Source: CALNBC01 sp040768925 (GTDB lineage: Bacteria; Bacillota; Clostridia; Christensenellales; CALWSW01). Taken from it: a DNA stretch of 64,000 bases. The stretch spans positions 496,001 through 560,000 of the forward strand of contig JAXGLZ010000002.1 of NCBI GenBank assembly GCA_040768925.1. Reading direction: 5' to 3'. The position numbers were made by a program, and so were the translations under genes. The notes under the pieces were generated by a model. The model was not told the DNA's origin and did not search any database. It worked only from the letters and a program-made list of their open reading frames with translations. Shown here one piece after another: positions 54,827 through 63,527 of this stretch (position 1 is the stretch's first letter; each line of letters begins with the position of its first letter).

Positions 54827-57319
54827 TTGAGCGACAGAAAAACCAAAAAGGCAACAAAAAAACGCACCCCCGTAAGGCGCGCGCTGAAGTGGACGGCGGC
54901 CGTCGCGCTGCTTCTTTGCACGGCGTTTTTGCTGGGCGGGGCCGTCTGGGTGATGGGGCTTTACGGCATGACCGAGCTGGACGTGGAGAAGATCACCTCC
55001 GCCAGCCAGACCCTTTTTGTTTACGACGGGGAGGATACGGCGATCGCCGGCGTGCACGGCAGCGAGGACAGGACCAACGTTTCCCTGAGGGACGTTCCGC
55101 TCTATGTGCGCAACGCCTTTATCGCCGTGGAGGACGTGCGGTTTTACAGCCACAAGGGCGTGGATCTGCGCCGCATCATCGGCGCGCTGATCGCGGACAT
55201 CAAATCCGGCAATTACGACCAGGGTGCCAGCACGCTGACCCAGCAGCTGATCAAGCTGAGCCACCTGAGCGGCGAAAAAACCTTCACCAGAAAGATCAAG
55301 GAAGCGATCCTCGCCATCCAGCTCGAACAGAAGTTCACAAAAGACGAAATCCTGGAAATGTACCTGAATTACGTTTATTTCGGCGGGGGCGCCTACGGCA
55401 TCGAGGCGGCCGCCCAGCGGTATTTTTCAAAAAGCGCGTCCGCGCTCACCCTGGCGGAGGGCGCGCTGCTGGCCGGGGTCGTCAAATCCCCTTCGAATTA
55501 CGCGCCCCACCTGAAGCCCGAAGCCTCCGTGGCCAGAAGGAACCTGATCCTCGACCTGATGCTGCAATACGATTTTATTTCCAAGGAAGCCTGCGAGGCC
55601 GCCAAGGAGGAAAAGCTCGTCCTCAATGAAAAAACGGACGACGGGTATCCCCACGGCTATTACGTTGAAACCGCTATGGAAGAGGCGAAGGCCATCCTGG
55701 GCATCGACCAGGAACAGCTTCTTTCCGGCGGATACAGGATACACACCTACCTGAATACCGGGCTTCAGCAGGCCTGCGAGGACATCATGGCCGACCCTGC
55801 CCTGTTCCCGGAAAACGCGGCGGACGGCGAGCGGGTCGAGGGCGCGGTCGTGACGGTGGACCCCAAAACCTTCGGCATCACCGCGATGGTGGGCGGTCGG
55901 GAATACAAGGTGCGCCGGGGCCTGAACCGGGCGACGGACATCAAAAGGCAGCCCGGCTCCGCGATCAAGCCCATTCTGGTCTACGCCCCCGCGCTGGAGA
56001 ATTACGGCTACACCGCCGCTTCCCTCCTTCTTGACGAAAAAACCGACTTCAACGGCTATTCCCCGAAGAACTTCGGCGACCAGTACAGCGGATACGTCAC
56101 CATGCGCCAGGCCGTGGCGCGGTCGCTCAATGTTCCGGCGGTGCGGCTGCTCTCGAACATCGGCGTTTATTCCGGAAAGAGCTTTGCTTCAAGGTTGGGC
56201 ATCGTGTTTGACGAAAAAGACACCAGCCTTTCCCTGGCTCTGGGGGGATTCACCTACGGCGTTTCGCCCAAGATGCTCTGCGGCGCATACGCGGCCTTTG
56301 CCGCCGGCGGAGTCTACAAAACCCCCGCCTGCGTGCGCAAGATCACGGACAGCGAGGGCACCGTGCTCTATGAGCGGGTGGGCGCGAGCGAGCGGGTGAT
56401 GTCCGAAGACACCGCCTTCATCATGACGAGCATGCTGACCTCCTGCATCACGACGGGAACGGGCAGAAGGCTGAACACCGGCATCCCCCTTGCCGGAAAA
56501 ACCGGCACCACCGGCCTTGCCGAGACCAACGGAAATAAGGACGCCTGGATGGTCGCCTACAACAGCGCGCTTGTCGCCACGGTCTGGATGGGGTTCGACA
56601 GCACCGATTCCGCCCACAGCCTGCCAAGCGACGCGACGGGCGGAACCTACCCCGCGGCGATCCTGGCCCGGGTGTTCGATTCCCTTTACCCCGGCGGCGA
56701 GGGCGCGCCGGATTTTGAGCAGCCCAAGAGCGTCAACCGGGTGCGGCTGGACGCGGCCACCCTGGAAACCGAGCACAGACTCACCCTGGCGAACGCCCTG
56801 ACCCCGGCCGAGGACGCTTTTTACGAGTTTTTTTCCGGCAACACCACCCCGACGGACAGCACGGATTACTGGGTCGTGCCCTCCCCCCCGGGCGGGCTGA
56901 CCGCCTTTGCCGCGGGGGACGGCAAGCCGGTTTTGTCCTTCTCCCCGGTCCAAAAATTCATTCTGTACAGGCTTTACCGCACGGATTCCGCCGGCAACAC
57001 GAAGCTCCTCGGCGAATTCGCCGGGGATACGGGGGACATCACCTTCAAGGACGCCTCTGCGGAATACGGGGCGCTCTATGAATACTACGTCCTTCCCGTC
57101 CATCCTGAGCTGACCGTCGCCGGAGAAACGGTCACCGGCCCGGCCACGGCAAGATGCGATTATTTTGTTGAGGAGCCCCAAAACGCAAAACCCGTCGGCC
57201 GGACGGAGGACGAGCGGCTGGACGATGTTTCGGACCCGCAAGACGTTGAGGATGTTGAGGATCAGGAAGACGAAGATGAAGACGAAGAGGACCCGGTGAT
57301 CTGGTATTCGAGGAATTGA
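54827..57319 (+). CDS. Class A penicillin-binding protein (PBP1A family)
   Basis: An 830-residue bifunctional peptidoglycan synthase. A basic N-terminus and a membrane helix (about 24-46) precede the GT51 glycosyltransferase domain (AVEDVRFYSHKGVDLRRI near 100, GASTLTQQLIKL near 138). The transpeptidase domain has SAIK at 378-381, SLN at 433-435 and KTG at 558-560. A fibronectin-like C-terminal region and a strongly acidic Asp/Glu tail (about 795-822) follow. The start is TTG at 54827 behind GGAGG. It is divergent from spoIIA. A role in vegetative or spore wall synthesis is possible. Confidence 0.94.
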   Translation: MSDRKTKKATKKRTPVRRALKWTAAVALLLCTAFLLGGAVWVMGLYGMTELDVEKITSASQTLFVYDGEDTAIAGVHGSEDRTNVSLRDVPLYVRNAFIAVEDVRFYSHKGVDLRRIIGALIADIKSGNYDQGASTLTQQLIKLSHLSGEKTFTRKIKEAILAIQLEQKFTKDEILEMYLNYVYFGGGAYGIEAAAQRYFSKSASALTLAEGALLAGVVKSPSNYAPHLKPEASVARRNLILDLMLQYDFISKEACEAAKEEKLVLNEKTDDGYPHGYYVETAMEEAKAILGIDQEQLLSGGYRIHTYLNTGLQQACEDIMADPALFPENAADGERVEGAVVTVDPKTFGITAMVGGREYKVRRGLNRATDIKRQPGSAIKPILVYAPALENYGYTAASLLLDEKTDFNGYSPKNFGDQYSGYVTMRQAVARSLNVPAVRLLSNIGVYSGKSFASRLGIVFDEKDTSLSLALGGFTYGVSPKMLCGAYAAFAAGGVYKTPACVRKITDSEGTVLYERVGASERVMSEDTAFIMTSMLTSCITTGTGRRLNTGIPLAGKTGTTGLAETNGNKDAWMVAYNSALVATVWMGFDSTDSAHSLPSDATGGTYPAAILARVFDSLYPGGEGAPDFEQPKSVNRVRLDAATLETEHRLTLANALTPAEDAFYEFFSGNTTPTDSTDYWVVPSPPGGLTAFAAGDGKPVLSFSPVQKFILYRLYRTDSAGNTKLLGEFAGDTGDITFKDASAEYGALYEYYVLPVHPELTVAGETVTGPATARCDYFVEEPQNAKPVGRTEDERLDDVSDPQDVEDVEDQEDEDEDEEDPVIWYSRN

Positions 57320-57450
57320 TTTGCTGAATGCGGCCGGCAAGCCGAACAAACGCCCGGGCCGGCCCCCGCAAAACGCGGGCGCGCCGCCGAACGCCAAAAA
57401 AGCATCCGCTCCTTAGGGGCGGCTCAGGCTGCCGCAGCCCTTTTATAATC

Positions 57451-57477
57451 AGAAAACCCCCGGCGCGGAGCCGGGGG
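57451..57477 (-). terminator. Terminator after thiI
   Basis: CCCCCGGC pairs with GCCGGGGG around a 5-nt loop. On the minus strand it is followed by TTTTC, 34 bp after the thiI stop. It may also serve the convergent PBP gene. Confidence 0.8.
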
Positions 57478-57510
57478 ATTATTGATAGGACGGATTGCCT
57501 GCCGTATTTG

Positions 57511-58689
57511 TCACGGCGTGACCGTGAAGGTTTCCGTCCGCTCGATCGCGCCGTTTAGCAGTTCTTCGTAATTTTCCAGCCGGGCTTCGCTTTTTTTTAT
57601 GTCCGCGAGCTTCGGCTTGGTGACGGGATGCCGGGGCGTGAAGATCGTGCAGCAGTCCTCATAAGGCAGGATCGAGGTTTCATAGGTGCCGATCCTCCGC
57701 GCGTAATCCATGATCTCGATCTTGTCCATGCCGATGCAGGGGCGAAAGACCGGCATGCTCACCGCGTCGTCCGTCACCACCAGGCTTTCCATGGTCTGGC
57801 TGGCGACCTGGCCGATGGCCTCGCCCGTCACCAGCGCCTTGCAGCCGTTCGCCTGGGCGATTCTTTCGGCGATGGCCATCATCGCCCGGCGGAGCAGGAT
57901 CGTCGTTTGATTGTCCGGGCATTTTTCGTAAATCGCCGTCTGGACGTCGGTAAAATGCACGACGTGCAGGACCACGCTGCCGCCGTACCCGGCCAGGAGC
58001 TTCGCCAGGGCGACGACCTTTTCCTTGGCGCGCTCGCTGGTATACGGGAAGGAGTGGAAATGCACGCAGTGCAGATCCACGCCCCGCTTCATCACCATGT
58101 ATCCGGCCACGGGGCTGTCGATCCCGCCGGAAAGCAGCAGCGCCGCTTTGCCGTTGCTGCCCGCGGGCATCCCACCCGCCCCCAATACCTCCCCGGAATA
58201 GACGTAGGCCTGCTCCCGGATCTCCACCGAAAGGGGGACCTGGGGCGAAACAACGTCCACCTTCAGCCCGGGAAGGGCCTCCAGCAGAACGTGGCCCAGC
58301 TCTTTCGCCAGCGCCATCGAATCCAGGGGGAAGGTTTTGTCCGACCTTCTGGCAAACACCTTGAAGGTGCAGCTTTTGCCCCGGTTTTTCAGCTCCTGCT
58401 CCATCAGCGCCTTTGCTGCGTCGCAGATGGCTTCCCAGTCCTTTTCGACCTCACGCGCCCGGCTGACGGAGTGGAGGCCGAAGATCTTCGAAAGCCGGCT
58501 AACCGCCTCGTCCTCCCGCTCTTTGGGGTAACCGGAAGCATAAAAACGCCCCTGGCCCGAAGAAACCGTTGCGCCCATATCGGCCAGGGCGTGCTGGATG
58601 TCTTCTTTCAGCAGCCGCATGAAAAAGCTGCGGTTTTGTCCTTTCAGGTGTACTTCCCCGTATCTTATCAGCAGTACGTTGCGCACCAT
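57511..58689 (-). CDS. thiI: tRNA 4-thiouridine synthetase ThiI (without rhodanese domain)
   Basis: A 392-residue protein: an N-terminal ferredoxin-like/THUMP region (about 1-165) and a PP-loop adenylation domain (LLSGGIDSPVAGYMVMKRG near 183). It activates U8 of tRNA for thiolation, and in some species contributes sulfur to thiamine. The C-terminal rhodanese domain of the E. coli enzyme is absent, as in Bacillus, where a dedicated NifS-type desulfurase replaces it. The desulfurase gene lies 116 bp upstream in the same direction. Confidence 0.94.
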   Translation of the reverse strand: MVRNVLLIRYGEVHLKGQNRSFFMRLLKEDIQHALADMGATVSSGQGRFYASGYPKEREDEAVSRLSKIFGLHSVSRAREVEKDWEAICDAAKALMEQELKNRGKSCTFKVFARRSDKTFPLDSMALAKELGHVLLEALPGLKVDVVSPQVPLSVEIREQAYVYSGEVLGAGGMPAGSNGKAALLLSGGIDSPVAGYMVMKRGVDLHCVHFHSFPYTSERAKEKVVALAKLLAGYGGSVVLHVVHFTDVQTAIYEKCPDNQTTILLRRAMMAIAERIAQANGCKALVTGEAIGQVASQTMESLVVTDDAVSMPVFRPCIGMDKIEIMDYARRIGTYETSILPYEDCCTIFTPRHPVTKPKLADIKKSEARLENYEELLNGAIERTETFTVTP

Positions 58690-58805
58690 GATCCGCCATT
58701 TCTCCGAAGACTGAATTCGCCTTGCAATTCCCGCCCGCCTTCCGTCTCCGGAGGGACGACGGGCGCGTGATTCTGTTTTTGCCTGTTCACGGCGCGTCTT
58801 TCGCG

Positions 58806-59951
58806 CTATCTCCTTTTGAAGCGGCGAAGCTCCCGCACCAGCGCGGCAGTGGTTTCCGCCGTGATCTGCATTTCCCTGTCCGTATTGTCCGACGAAAGGC
58901 TGAAGCGGATCGCGCCTTCCGCCCGCTCGCCCTCCACGCCGATCGATGCCAGCACCCTGTTTTTTCCCTTTTTGTGGGCGGAACAGGCCGAGCCGGTGCT
59001 GACCATGATGCCCTTGCTCTCTAAAGCGTGGAGCAGCACTTCGCCCCGGACGCCAAGGAAGGAAACGTTGAGGATGTGGGCCGCGCCCGCGTCCGGGCCG
59101 GGGCCGTTCACCAGCGTTTCCGGTATCGTCAGCAGGCAGCCGGCGAGGTTCTTCTTCATCCTGCGCATGTGCGCCTCGGCCTGGCAGAGCTTTTTTCCCG
59201 CCTCCTCCACGGCGACGCCCATGCCGATGATCCCCGGGGTGTTTGTGGTCCCGCTCCGAAAGCTCCGTTCCTGGCCGCCGCCGATCTGGCCGCCGGCGTT
59301 CTTGACCCGCTTCCTGACAAGCAGCGCCCCGACGCCCTTCGGCCCGTGAAGCTTATGGGCGCTGATGGAATACATGTCCGCCGGAACCCTGGTCGCGCCG
59401 AGCTTGCAGTAAGCCTGCACGCCGTCGCTGTGGATGTAGGTTTCCGAATTCTTTGCCCTGACGGCGGAGCAGATCGCGTCAAGATCGGCCACGGAGCCGA
59501 ATTCGTTGTTCACGTGCATGACGCTGACCAGCACGGTTTTGTCGTCCACCGCGTCCGCCACGGCCCTGGGGTCGATGCCGCCATAGCAGTCCGGCTTCAG
59601 GCGGACGACCTCCTGCCCGGCTTTTTCCAGGGCGTTGAACACCTCGTAAATCGCGGGGTGCTCCATCTCCGTCGTGATAAACCGGTATGTTCCCCGGCGC
59701 AGGGCCGCGGCGACGCCCATGACCGCAATGTTGTCCGATTCCGTTCCGCCGGAGGTGAAATAAAGCTCGGCCGGTTCCGCGCCCAGGCTTTCCGCCATCC
59801 GGGAGCGCACCCTGCAGACTTCCCGTTCCACCGAAACGGCGGGGCCGTACATCGACGAGGGGTTGAAATACTCTTCCGTCATATAGTGCATGGCCGCCAT
59901 CGCCGCTTTGGGAAGCACGCGGGTGGTGGCGCTGTTGTCAAGATAGATCAA
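58806..59951 (-). CDS. Cysteine desulfurase paired with ThiI
   Basis: A 381-residue PLP enzyme of the NifS/IscS family, distinct from IscS at 35.3-36.5 kb. IYLDNSATTRVLPKAAM at the start, PLP Lys in SISAHKLHGPKGVGALL near residue 197, and catalytic Cys in STGSACSAHKKGKNRVL near 318 with a short, basic loop. The setting resembles Bacillus NifZ-ThiI, which delivers sulfur to tRNA 4-thiouridine. It has an extended -10 promoter about 90 bp upstream. Confidence 0.92.
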   Translation of the reverse strand: MIYLDNSATTRVLPKAAMAAMHYMTEEYFNPSSMYGPAVSVEREVCRVRSRMAESLGAEPAELYFTSGGTESDNIAVMGVAAALRRGTYRFITTEMEHPAIYEVFNALEKAGQEVVRLKPDCYGGIDPRAVADAVDDKTVLVSVMHVNNEFGSVADLDAICSAVRAKNSETYIHSDGVQAYCKLGATRVPADMYSISAHKLHGPKGVGALLVRKRVKNAGGQIGGGQERSFRSGTTNTPGIIGMGVAVEEAGKKLCQAEAHMRRMKKNLAGCLLTIPETLVNGPGPDAGAAHILNVSFLGVRGEVLLHALESKGIMVSTGSACSAHKKGKNRVLASIGVEGERAEGAIRFSLSSDNTDREMQITAETTAALVRELRRFKRR

Positions 59952-60041
59952 GAAATCATCTCCCGATGGATCATACTAAGGAAGCCGCGCTTCCCAATTT
60001 CATTATATGACAAATTGCGCGTCTGTGCGGCGGCGATTGGG

Positions 60042-60047
60042 ATTATA
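60042..60047 (-). promoter_or_regulatory. Extended -10 promoter of the desulfurase-thiI operon
   Basis: Minus-strand TATAAT preceded by TGT (extended -10), with a weak GTGAAA -35 at 17 bp. Back-to-back with the promoter at 60113-60118. Confidence 0.6.
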
Positions 60048-60112
60048 ACATATCTCAATTAAGTTTTCACCTTGTTTACACCTTTCTATTTTCATTTTGC
60101 GGCGTACTTTGC

Positions 60113-60118
60113 TATAAT
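60113..60118 (+). promoter_or_regulatory. Extended -10 promoter of the zinc-ribbon protein gene
   Basis: TATAAT preceded by TGC (extended -10), about 60 bp upstream of the ATG at 60178, in an A/T-rich stretch. Confidence 0.6.
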
Positions 60119-60177
60119 CATTTATATATCGATTTATATTCACCGCGAATTCCCGCTTTATGACGAGGAGGCTGCCT

Positions 60178-62433
60178 ATGATTTGTCCAAAGTGCGGGAC
60201 CGAAAACCCCGATTACTTCGTCTATTGCAAACATTGTTCCGAGCTTCTGCCTTCCGACGAGCCGACGCCCCAGCAGCGCGTGGCCGCGAAGGTCGACGCT
60301 TATTCGGGGTACGATCCCTATTCCGGCGTGAGCATTGAAAAGCTGCTGAACGAGCCGTATTACGACCCGCGCCAGCGCCACAACGCCATCGACCCCTGGG
60401 AACTGCTGGACGGGGAGGATGAGCCCGAAGGAAGCGGCCGTTTTTCCGAGCGGCTGGACGAGATCCTGCCGCCGGAGCGGGAATACAGGCGGCGCAGCAG
60501 GCGCGTTCCGCTGGACCCGGATTCCGTGATCACCCACACGCCCCGCTCGGCAAGGAGCGCCCAGGGCGCGGCGGGGCGGCCCGTCGTAAAAGGGCGCGCC
60601 GCCGCCATCGGCCGGGAAAGCGCCGCGCCGCAAAAAACCGAAAATGAGGAACCCCGCGAAGCGGCGTACGCTTCCGCGGGGAAGGAAGAGCCCCCCCGGG
60701 CCGCGGGCCCGGAAAGCCGCGCGGCTTCCCAGTACGACCGTTACGACGACGAGGACCGGCCTTTTGCCCCTTCCCCGAAGCACGCGGGCGATCCTGTTCC
60801 CTCCTCCCCGCTGAACGCCATGCAGTTCGACGAGGAGCCGGTTTCGGGTCCCGCCGACGGGGCGGGCGAAGGTTCCCCCTTAAGCCCGCGCGGCCTCGGC
60901 GACCGGCCGGACGGCGGGGAACGGCCCGGCGCGGACCCGTTGCAGGAGAGCGCCGGCAGAATCCGCGCGGAAAAGAACGCGGAGGCCGTCCTCGATGATA
61001 TTTTTGACGAGGACGACGCTCCTTATGAGGAAAAACGCCCCAGAAAGGCAAAAAAAGAGCGCGCGCACGAATCCAGGAAGCCGCGGAAGGCGGAAAAAGC
61101 CCTGGTTGACGAGGAGGGCGAGCCGAAGAAATCCCGCTCCGGCATGATTTTCTGGATCGTCATCGCCGTGCTCGCCGCCGCTTTGCTGTTTGTGTCCTTC
61201 AAGATCGTCACCCAGAATTACGGCAGCATCGGCGCCGCTTTCTCCGCCTGGTTCGGCGGGGGGGACGAAAACGCCCCAAATAGCGATTCCAGCGTCGTCG
61301 TCGAAGCCACCGACCATTCGGGGATGGAAGCCCATTCCATCACCGTTTACGGCGCGGACGGGCTGACCGTCGTGTTCGCCGATCCCACAACGGGCGCGGA
61401 ACTGAAGCAGGCCGTGCTGCAAAACGGCGGCTATAAGCTCACCATCGTGGACCTGAACTGGATCCCCGAGGACGCGGGGGATCTGACCACCTTCGACGTG
61501 AAGCCGGTCATCTATCTTCTCGACGCCGAGGGCAACCGCACGGATCTTGAGGTTCCGGGCTTTACCGTGAACGTTCCCCCCACGGCGGTCACCGTCACCG
61601 CGCCGGATGTTTCCGCCCCGGTTTCCGTGGAAAGCACCGCCGCCACCCTGACGATAACGGGAACGGTGGAAGCCGACACGCCCACCCGGCTTTTCTGGGA
61701 GGGCGAGGAGTATACCTCGGCCATCGACACGGCGACCGGCGCTTTCACCATTGAGGCGCCCCTGACCCCGGGCAAAACCGACTATACCCTGAAGGCCGCC
61801 CTGACCCGCCACGGGGACGTTTCGGTGGCAGTCACCCTCGAATCCGTGGTCAGCGAGCTTGCGGTGACCATCGACCAGCTTCCCGCCACGGTCACGGAGG
61901 ACGCCGTTCCCGTTTCCGGCAAGACCGAAGCGGGGGCGACCGTCACCGTAACGGGCCCCGGCGCGGGCGAGGTGACGGTCAACGGCGACGGAACCTTCAG
62001 CTTCACCGCGGACCTTGCGAACGCGGGCTACGGCCTGGCGGAATTCACCGTTACCGCCGAATCCGGCGGCCGCAAGGACACCGCCGATTTCAGCCTGCTG
62101 CGCACGCCGGAGATCGACGCGTATTCCAGAAAAGCCCAGGTGTTCGACTATAAGAACGTGCTCAGAAATCCCAACGATTCCAAGGGCAAGATCTTCCGCC
62201 TGGACGCCACCGTTCAAAGCTCCGAAAAGCTTTCCGAATACCATCAGGTTGTGCTCGTTCATGTCGACGGCGACAGCCAAAAGCCCGTGACCCTCGACTA
62301 TTTCAGCAATACCGAGCTTTCGGCCGGCAAGAGCTACCGCTTCTTTGCGGACGCCAACGGCAATACCGAAGAAACCGACTCCGCCCCCAAGATGCCCCGC
62401 ATGAACGCCTGGTTCGCGGGCAGAAACGGCTGA
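60178..62433 (+). CDS. Zinc-ribbon, single-pass membrane protein with secreted beta-sandwich region
   Basis: A 751-residue protein with three parts. Residues 1-25 form a zinc ribbon (MICPKCG...YCKHCSELLP). Residues about 25-320 are a long disordered, charged, Pro/Arg/Glu-rich segment. A membrane helix follows (GMIFWIVIAVLAAALLFVSF, about 322-342). The remaining 400 residues lie outside and contain two or three Ig-like/big-domain repeats (ATLTITGTVEADTPTRLFWE; VPVSGKTEAGATVTVTGPGA). The ATG at 60178 follows GAGGAGG. No enzymatic motif is seen. It may link a cytoplasmic process to the cell surface. The function is unknown. Confidence 0.82.
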   Translation: MICPKCGTENPDYFVYCKHCSELLPSDEPTPQQRVAAKVDAYSGYDPYSGVSIEKLLNEPYYDPRQRHNAIDPWELLDGEDEPEGSGRFSERLDEILPPEREYRRRSRRVPLDPDSVITHTPRSARSAQGAAGRPVVKGRAAAIGRESAAPQKTENEEPREAAYASAGKEEPPRAAGPESRAASQYDRYDDEDRPFAPSPKHAGDPVPSSPLNAMQFDEEPVSGPADGAGEGSPLSPRGLGDRPDGGERPGADPLQESAGRIRAEKNAEAVLDDIFDEDDAPYEEKRPRKAKKERAHESRKPRKAEKALVDEEGEPKKSRSGMIFWIVIAVLAAALLFVSFKIVTQNYGSIGAAFSAWFGGGDENAPNSDSSVVVEATDHSGMEAHSITVYGADGLTVVFADPTTGAELKQAVLQNGGYKLTIVDLNWIPEDAGDLTTFDVKPVIYLLDAEGNRTDLEVPGFTVNVPPTAVTVTAPDVSAPVSVESTAATLTITGTVEADTPTRLFWEGEEYTSAIDTATGAFTIEAPLTPGKTDYTLKAALTRHGDVSVAVTLESVVSELAVTIDQLPATVTEDAVPVSGKTEAGATVTVTGPGAGEVTVNGDGTFSFTADLANAGYGLAEFTVTAESGGRKDTADFSLLRTPEIDAYSRKAQVFDYKNVLRNPNDSKGKIFRLDATVQSSEKLSEYHQVVLVHVDGDSQKPVTLDYFSNTELSAGKSYRFFADANGNTEETDSAPKMPRMNAWFAGRNG

Positions 62434-62453
62434 TCCGCCGAACATCGGACAAC

Positions 62454-62494
62454 AAAACCGCCCGGCATGCCAAACACGGCTGCCGGGCGGTTTT
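62454..62494 (+). terminator. Terminator after the zinc-ribbon protein gene
   Basis: AAAACCGCCCGGCA pairs with TGCCGGGCGGTTTT around a 13-nt loop, 20 bp after the stop. Confidence 0.9.
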
Positions 62495-62497
62495 CGG

Positions 62498-62664
62498 ATT
62501 GCCGAAGGGCCTTATCCCGTGGGGTTTCAGGGGCCGGAGCCCCTGAAGTCCAATCAAAACTGACGGCATGAGCCGGAATCACAGATTCCGGCACCTCATC
62601 AAGGATTGATGCCGGCTTCGCCGACGACTGGGACGTCAGTTTTGCCGTACCATTTCGGTCATTA
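62498..62664. repeat. Copy of the dispersed intergenic element (plus orientation)
   Basis: It contains in order GGGGTTTCAGGGGCCGGAGC, GTCCAATCAAAACTGACGGC, the dyad GCCGGAATCACAGATTCCGGC, and CATCAAGGATTGATGCCGGC followed by TTCGCCGACGAC. It aligns with the minus strand of 52.8-52.99 kb. Confidence 0.85.
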
Positions 62665-62685
62665 TTGGCCGAAATTACCCTGCGC

Positions 62686-62800
62686 GAAGCGCGCCGGAAT
62701 CACAGATTCCGGCACTCCATCAAGGATTGATACCGGCTCCGCCGACGACCTTGAAAACCAGCCGGCGAAGCGGCCCGCAGGCCGCTTTGACGCCCTAAAT
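62686..62800. repeat. Second adjacent copy (distal half) of the dispersed element
   Basis: GCCGGAATCACAGATTCCGGC is repeated, followed by CATCAAGGATTGATACCGGC, GACGACCTTGAAAACCAGCC and GGCGAAGCGGCCCGCAGGCC. It lies directly beside the previous copy and ends 5 bp before mscL. The two copies fill the 371-bp gap. Confidence 0.85.
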
Positions 62801-62804
62801 CCCC

Positions 62805-63239
62805 TCACTTTTTCAAAAGGTCCCGGATCTCCGTCAGCAGTTCGATCTCTTGGGTGGGTTTTTCCGGCCCGGCGGACCTGCTTTCCTCCGCGCTTTTTTC
62901 CTTTTCCCCGATGCGGCGCAGGGAATTGATCCCCTTGACCATCAAAAAGATCACAAAGGCGATCAGCAGAAAGTTGACGATATTCTGGATGAAGGAGCCG
63001 TAAAGGATCGCGGTTTCCGCCTTTTTGCCGGCGGCCGGAGCCAGCACGATCTTCAGGCCGGAAAAATCGTATCCGCCGATCAGCCAGCCGATGAAGGGCA
63101 TCACCACATCGTTCACCAGGGAATTGACGATCGCCGTGAACGCGCTGCCGATGATGACGCCGACCGCGAGGTCAATCACGCTTCCCCTTGAGATGAATTC
63201 CTTGAACTCGGCGGCGATCCCTTTTTTTCTTTTTTTCAA
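62805..63239 (-). CDS. mscL: Large-conductance mechanosensitive channel MscL
   Basis: A 144-residue channel. The amphipathic N-terminus AAEFKEFISRGSVIDLAVGV and the pore helix VIIGSAFTAIVNSLVNDVVM are followed by a loop and the second membrane helix (NFLLIAFVIFLMVKGINSL), then an acidic/basic C-terminal helix. It opens under hypo-osmotic tension. The start is TTG at 63237-63239 behind GGGGGAGAG; alternatives further downstream would cut the conserved N-terminus. Confidence 0.95.
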   Translation of the reverse strand: MKKRKKGIAAEFKEFISRGSVIDLAVGVIIGSAFTAIVNSLVNDVVMPFIGWLIGGYDFSGLKIVLAPAAGKKAETAILYGSFIQNIVNFLLIAFVIFLMVKGINSLRRIGEKEKSAEESRSAGPEKPTQEIELLTEIRDLLKK

Positions 63240-63374
63240 TTCGGATGCTCTCCCCCTTACACGTTCGTTGACCGCTCCAGTTTACCACGGGAGCATCCCG
63301 ATGATAAGCGCTTTTACAAAAACCGCAAAACCATGCGCGGCGGATCAAATATAGCCCGCGGGCGTTTTACATAT

Positions 63375-63404
63375 TTGACAATTTCTTCCGAAAAAGAATA
63401 TAAT
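63375..63404 (+). promoter_or_regulatory. Promoter of the chemoreceptor-like gene
   Basis: TTGACA (63375-63380), an 18-bp spacer and TATAAT (63399-63404), both consensus, giving a leader of about 115 nt. Confidence 0.8.
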
Positions 63405-63527
63405 CGGCTAAACCGGATATCATCAGCATGAGAAAAAAACAGCTGTGATCTTTCAATTCGGATACGTCTCTGCTCATCTTCTTCAAAAATCCGCGCAAAC
63501 AATACGATCTATCAGGAGGGAATCACT

